The translations under genes and the position numbers were made by a program. Of a stretch of 6,998 nt of DNA, positions 4,724 to 6,998 are shown piece after piece. Origin of the DNA: JALHRI01 sp044351685. GTDB taxonomy: Bacteria; Pseudomonadota; Alphaproteobacteria; Rickettsiales; UBA3002. Location: assembly GCA_044351685.1 (NCBI GenBank), contig JBILFK010000081.1:1-6998 (forward strand), in the 5' to 3' direction. Under the pieces are notes generated by a model. It did no database searches. It saw only the letters and a program-made list of their open reading frames with translations, and was not told where the DNA came from. How positions within the stretch are numbered: the first letter of the stretch is position 1; the number at the start of each line of letters is the position of its first letter.

Positions 4724-6724
4724 CTATTCTCTGTCAAGTATCTCTTCAATTCTATCTAGCTCTGTCGCTGATGCATTTTCAAGGCTTGCTACCCCGGCCT
4801 CTGTTCGCGCACGTTCCAATCTATCTCCGCCACGAGTTTGGGCTTTTTGAGTAATGGCTTCAACACGCGCCGTGCGCTGATCAGGTGTGAGGGTGTTGGA
4901 AGGCGCACTATCCCCTGCTCTATCTCTATTGCCCCCGGCGTTACTTGTGTCACGCGTGTTTTCAGTTCGCGTAGTGGTGGCAGGCGGAACATAGACCGCA
5001 TCTGGGTCATCTTGTTCGGCGCCGCGTGTGGGGTTCAATATCCAACCAAGGGCGCCATCGACCACCCCGGCGTTGCGGCCATTACCCATCAGGAATGCCG
5101 AAGCTGCAGCACCGAAGGCTGCAGTAGAGCGTGTGATGGTATTATCATTGCGCAGCCCAGTGGGTCGGCCAGCTGCATCAAGGTTGTAGGTATAGTTTGA
5201 CTCAAATGCATCGGCGCTGGCGCGCATCGCGCTTTCAAAGGGCAATTCGACCACGGCGCGCCCGCTGGTGCTGTAGCCGCCACCAATTTGCGGCGCATAG
5301 GTGGCACCACCAATGCTGTTGGAGAGCGTGCGTGCAATCATCGGGGTGTAGGTAAGAATCTGATCGACGATATAGGCGAGAATCAGCAGCGATAGCAGCC
5401 CCGACATCATGAAGGTGAGAATATTATTCTGAATACGCTGCGAATTATTTACCTGCCCGGCATTGGTGGTGGCCGTGCCTGCAGCGCATGCCGTGCCCGG
5501 GTCGCCAGCGTTTTGTGGGGTCATGACAGTAAGCGGATTCAGCGGGCATAAGGGTTCTTTGCACACTAAGCGCGAGTGTGCAGGTGAAACGGCTTCGTTT
5601 TCGCCGTAAACATCGCCCACTGCGCCGGTATCTGGATCGACTTTCCGAACTTCAAAATCGCATATCGTGCAATATTCCCACGGTGCCCGCCAGGTATTGG
5701 TTTCGACTGTGGTTTTGTTATATTTGATAATATCAAAGAAGCTGCGCGTGAGGTTTTGCACTGGCAGCGAGAAAATAAACGCCATAAAGGCAAACACGAT
5801 TACCATTTGCAGGCTGAACGAGGCGAGATAGCCTATCCATTTATCAAACAGTTTCTGGGTGATTTTGAACAGGCTGAAGGAAAGGAAAATCGGCGATAGC
5901 AGCATCAGGAACGCCAGCCCAATCAGGCTGAACAGATAGCCGAAAATGGCGCGAATAAACACTAGCAGAATTTTTGCGACCATGATGACCGCCATGAAAA
6001 ACAAGGGCGGGAATGCCACGGCCATCAGCGCAATCGCGGCGAACACGGCATTTTTGCAAGGATCTTGGCCGGCGGCCACATCGGCACCTTCGCCGGAGGT
6101 GGGTAGGTTAATCATGCTGGCAAGCGCCTGATCGATGAACGCAAACACGTTGCCGCCATTGACCACCAGCGGTGCTAGCGCATTTTTTTGCTCGAACAGC
6201 GAAGTCACCACAATGGCGATGCCTTCCTGCGAGCCGGTGACAAGAAAGCGGTAGGCGGTACCGATCATGTAATCGGATTGGGTGGCAAACACATACACAA
6301 ACACGATTTTAAGCAGGAACACCATGAAGTCGCGCGCGGTGGCCGGGATAATGCCAATGGTGAACCCCACGCCGAAAAATACAACAGCGAGGGTGAGTAC
6401 CGCGCGAATGGCGGGCTCGAGTTCGCGGATGATACCGCAATACAGATCGCCGAATAAATCGGTTGCCAGGCGTTCGATATTGCAGGTGAGGAACGAGAAA
6501 ATATTCTGCGTGGTCAGCGTGCTGGGGCATTGGTTGAAAATACCAAACAGACTGCCCACCCCTTTGCCGCCCGAGCAATAAAAAACGCTGATATTGATGC
6601 CGCCACCACCGGCAAAGCCCTGGGCGAATGCATCGGGCGTTAACAGAAAAAAACACCCAAGCGATAGCAGGGCACAACTTAAAAGCTGAAGAGGCAGTGA
6701 GAGGTTGTTGCGTAGCAAAGACAT
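4724..6724 (-). CDS. virB6: VirB6 / TrbL family polytopic inner-membrane channel component, extended form
   Basis: VirB6 sits at the inner-membrane base of the channel and contacts substrate after VirD4 and VirB11. This one has 666 residues, about twice the Agrobacterium protein and close to Rickettsiales-type extended VirB6. Order of parts: a cleavable signal-like segment (1-35, ending DAFA before Gln); a periplasmic part with Cys50, Cys66, Cys81 and Cys96; the membrane core with segments near 105-126, 133-157, 226-250, 251-286 and 297-320, including the FDKWIGYLASFSLQMVIVF region (293-311) typical of the family; a hydrophilic loop (321-431) with a CxxC (352, 355) and Cys388, Cys393, Cys413; a last membrane segment (432-456); and a long soluble C-terminal part (457-666). 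The final approximately 75 residues are charged and helix-prone and use different codons. The ATG overlaps the virB4 stop by one base (TAATG), with GAGG 10 bases upstream. Family firm; exact topology inferred. Confidence 0.93.
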   Translation of the reverse strand: MSLLRNNLSLPLQLLSCALLSLGCFFLLTPDAFAQGFAGGGGINISVFYCSGGKGVGSLFGIFNQCPSTLTTQNIFSFLTCNIERLATDLFGDLYCGIIRELEPAIRAVLTLAVVFFGVGFTIGIIPATARDFMVFLLKIVFVYVFATQSDYMIGTAYRFLVTGSQEGIAIVVTSLFEQKNALAPLVVNGGNVFAFIDQALASMINLPTSGEGADVAAGQDPCKNAVFAAIALMAVAFPPLFFMAVIMVAKILLVFIRAIFGYLFSLIGLAFLMLLSPIFLSFSLFKITQKLFDKWIGYLASFSLQMVIVFAFMAFIFSLPVQNLTRSFFDIIKYNKTTVETNTWRAPWEYCTICDFEVRKVDPDTGAVGDVYGENEAVSPAHSRLVCKEPLCPLNPLTVMTPQNAGDPGTACAAGTATTNAGQVNNSQRIQNNILTFMMSGLLSLLILAYIVDQILTYTPMIARTLSNSIGGATYAPQIGGGYSTSGRAVVELPFESAMRASADAFESNYTYNLDAAGRPTGLRNDNTITRSTAAFGAAASAFLMGNGRNAGVVDGALGWILNPTRGAEQDDPDAVYVPPATTTRTENTRDTSNAGGNRDRAGDSAPSNTLTPDQRTARVEAITQKAQTRGGDRLERARTEAGVASLENASATELDRIEEILDRE

Positions 6725-6998
6725 TATGCCAGCGCCTCGCTTGCCGGAGTGCCCATCAGCTCGGCAAGCACGTCGCTTGCCTGTTTTTTCACCTGCTCTT
6801 TGCGCACGCCGCGTAACACATCGGCAATGGCCGGGGATAATTGCAGATCGTTGCGATAGAGCGATAATTGCGCCTGTTCCTGATGGATCACAAAACGTTT
6901 TGGGCCGCTGATTTCGGCAAGAATGCTATAGCTTTCTTCGGTCAGCCCAAAATGCGACATATATTCCGGAATGGCGTGTTCATCCGGGAAAATGAAGC
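6724..6998 (-). CDS. virB4: VirB4 ATPase, C-terminal end (start lies beyond the right edge)
   Basis: VirB4 is the large, universally conserved T4SS ATPase, normally about 800 residues; only its last 90 are here. The frame is open from the window edge to TAA at 6724-6726. The segment IFPDEHAIPEYMSHFGLTE resembles the C-terminal FxPN...A....Y..FGLTE.E region that follows the last nucleotide-binding motifs in VirB4/CagE/TrbE proteins. It is followed by a strand-rich part (KRFVIHQEQAQLSLYRNDL) and a final helical tail. The Walker motifs would be off the window. A methionine at 6960 is internal, not the start. The stop overlaps the virB6 ATG (TAATG), and virB4-virB6 adjacency is the arrangement seen in alphaproteobacterial and Rickettsiales T4SS clusters, which supports the call. 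Without the catalytic domain it rests on the tail motif plus context. Confidence 0.85.
   Translation of the reverse strand, partial: FIFPDEHAIPEYMSHFGLTEESYSILAEISGPKRFVIHQEQAQLSLYRNDLQLSPAIADVLRGVRKEQVKKQASDVLAELMGTPASEALA

Noticed and set aside
4732..4737. Perfect TTGACA on the minus strand at the end of virB6, a possible -35 box
   Set aside because: No acceptable -10 hexamer lies 15-19 bases downstream; the best nearby A/T word is TAATTG at the wrong spacing. A single hexamer match is expected by chance.
6652..6724. VirB6 as a lipoprotein, from Cys24 after SLG
   Set aside because: The residue at -3 is Ser and not the Leu of a lipobox, and the DAFA-Gln site at 32-36 fits ordinary signal peptidase cleavage better.
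6724..6960. Independent small gene of 78 codons starting at ATG 6960
   Set aside because: The frame stays open upstream to the window edge with VirB4-like residues before this methionine (IFPDEHAIPEY), so it is the tail of virB4.

Overview
The window carries one compact block of a type IV secretion system (T4SS) of the VirB/VirD4 family. Every gene is on the minus strand, so transcription runs from right to left. In transcription order they are the 3' end of virB4 (6724-6998), virB6 (4724-6724), virB8 (3866-4576, start uncertain), virB9 (2820-3866), virB10 (1558-2823), virB11 (503-1486) and the 5' end of virD4 (1-499). Both end genes run out of the window. No RNA gene, insertion sequence, CRISPR array, attachment site or origin is visible, and no gene-free stretch exceeds about 150 bases.

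The proteins look alphaproteobacterial. The order virB8-virB9-virB10-virB11-virD4 and the large, extended VirB6 (666 residues against about 300 in the Agrobacterium/Brucella type) resemble the Rickettsiales vir homolog (rvh) systems. The moderate GC content (around half by eye), the single virB6 and the unbroken virB4-to-virD4 layout differ from most Rickettsiales, where virB6 is duplicated and the cluster is split. I can suggest a Rickettsiales-related or other alphaproteobacterial lineage but cannot name a genus.

The parts work together as follows. VirB4 and VirB11 are the cytoplasmic ATPases. VirD4 is the coupling protein that delivers substrate. VirB6 and VirB8 form the inner-membrane and arch platform. 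VirB9 and VirB10 form the core channel across periplasm and outer membrane. virD4 in the same operon suggests the machine exports substrates (effector proteins or DNA). No relaxase, effector, pilin (VirB2), VirB5 or VirB7 gene lies in the window. Four of the six gene junctions are overlaps or near-contacts (TAATG, TAGTG, ATGA, and a 3-base gap), pointing to one translationally coupled transcript. The two real gaps are before virB8 (about 150 bases) and before virB11 (71 bases).

The unusual points are lineage-specific additions to otherwise standard parts: a Tyr/Pro/Gln-rich linker with 57-bp tandem repeats inside VirB9, a run of 14 prolines at the very N-terminus of VirB10, and a VirB6 with a Cys-bearing periplasmic loop and a charged C-terminal tail whose codon use differs from the rest. 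I see a known machine with unusual decorations, not a new system.
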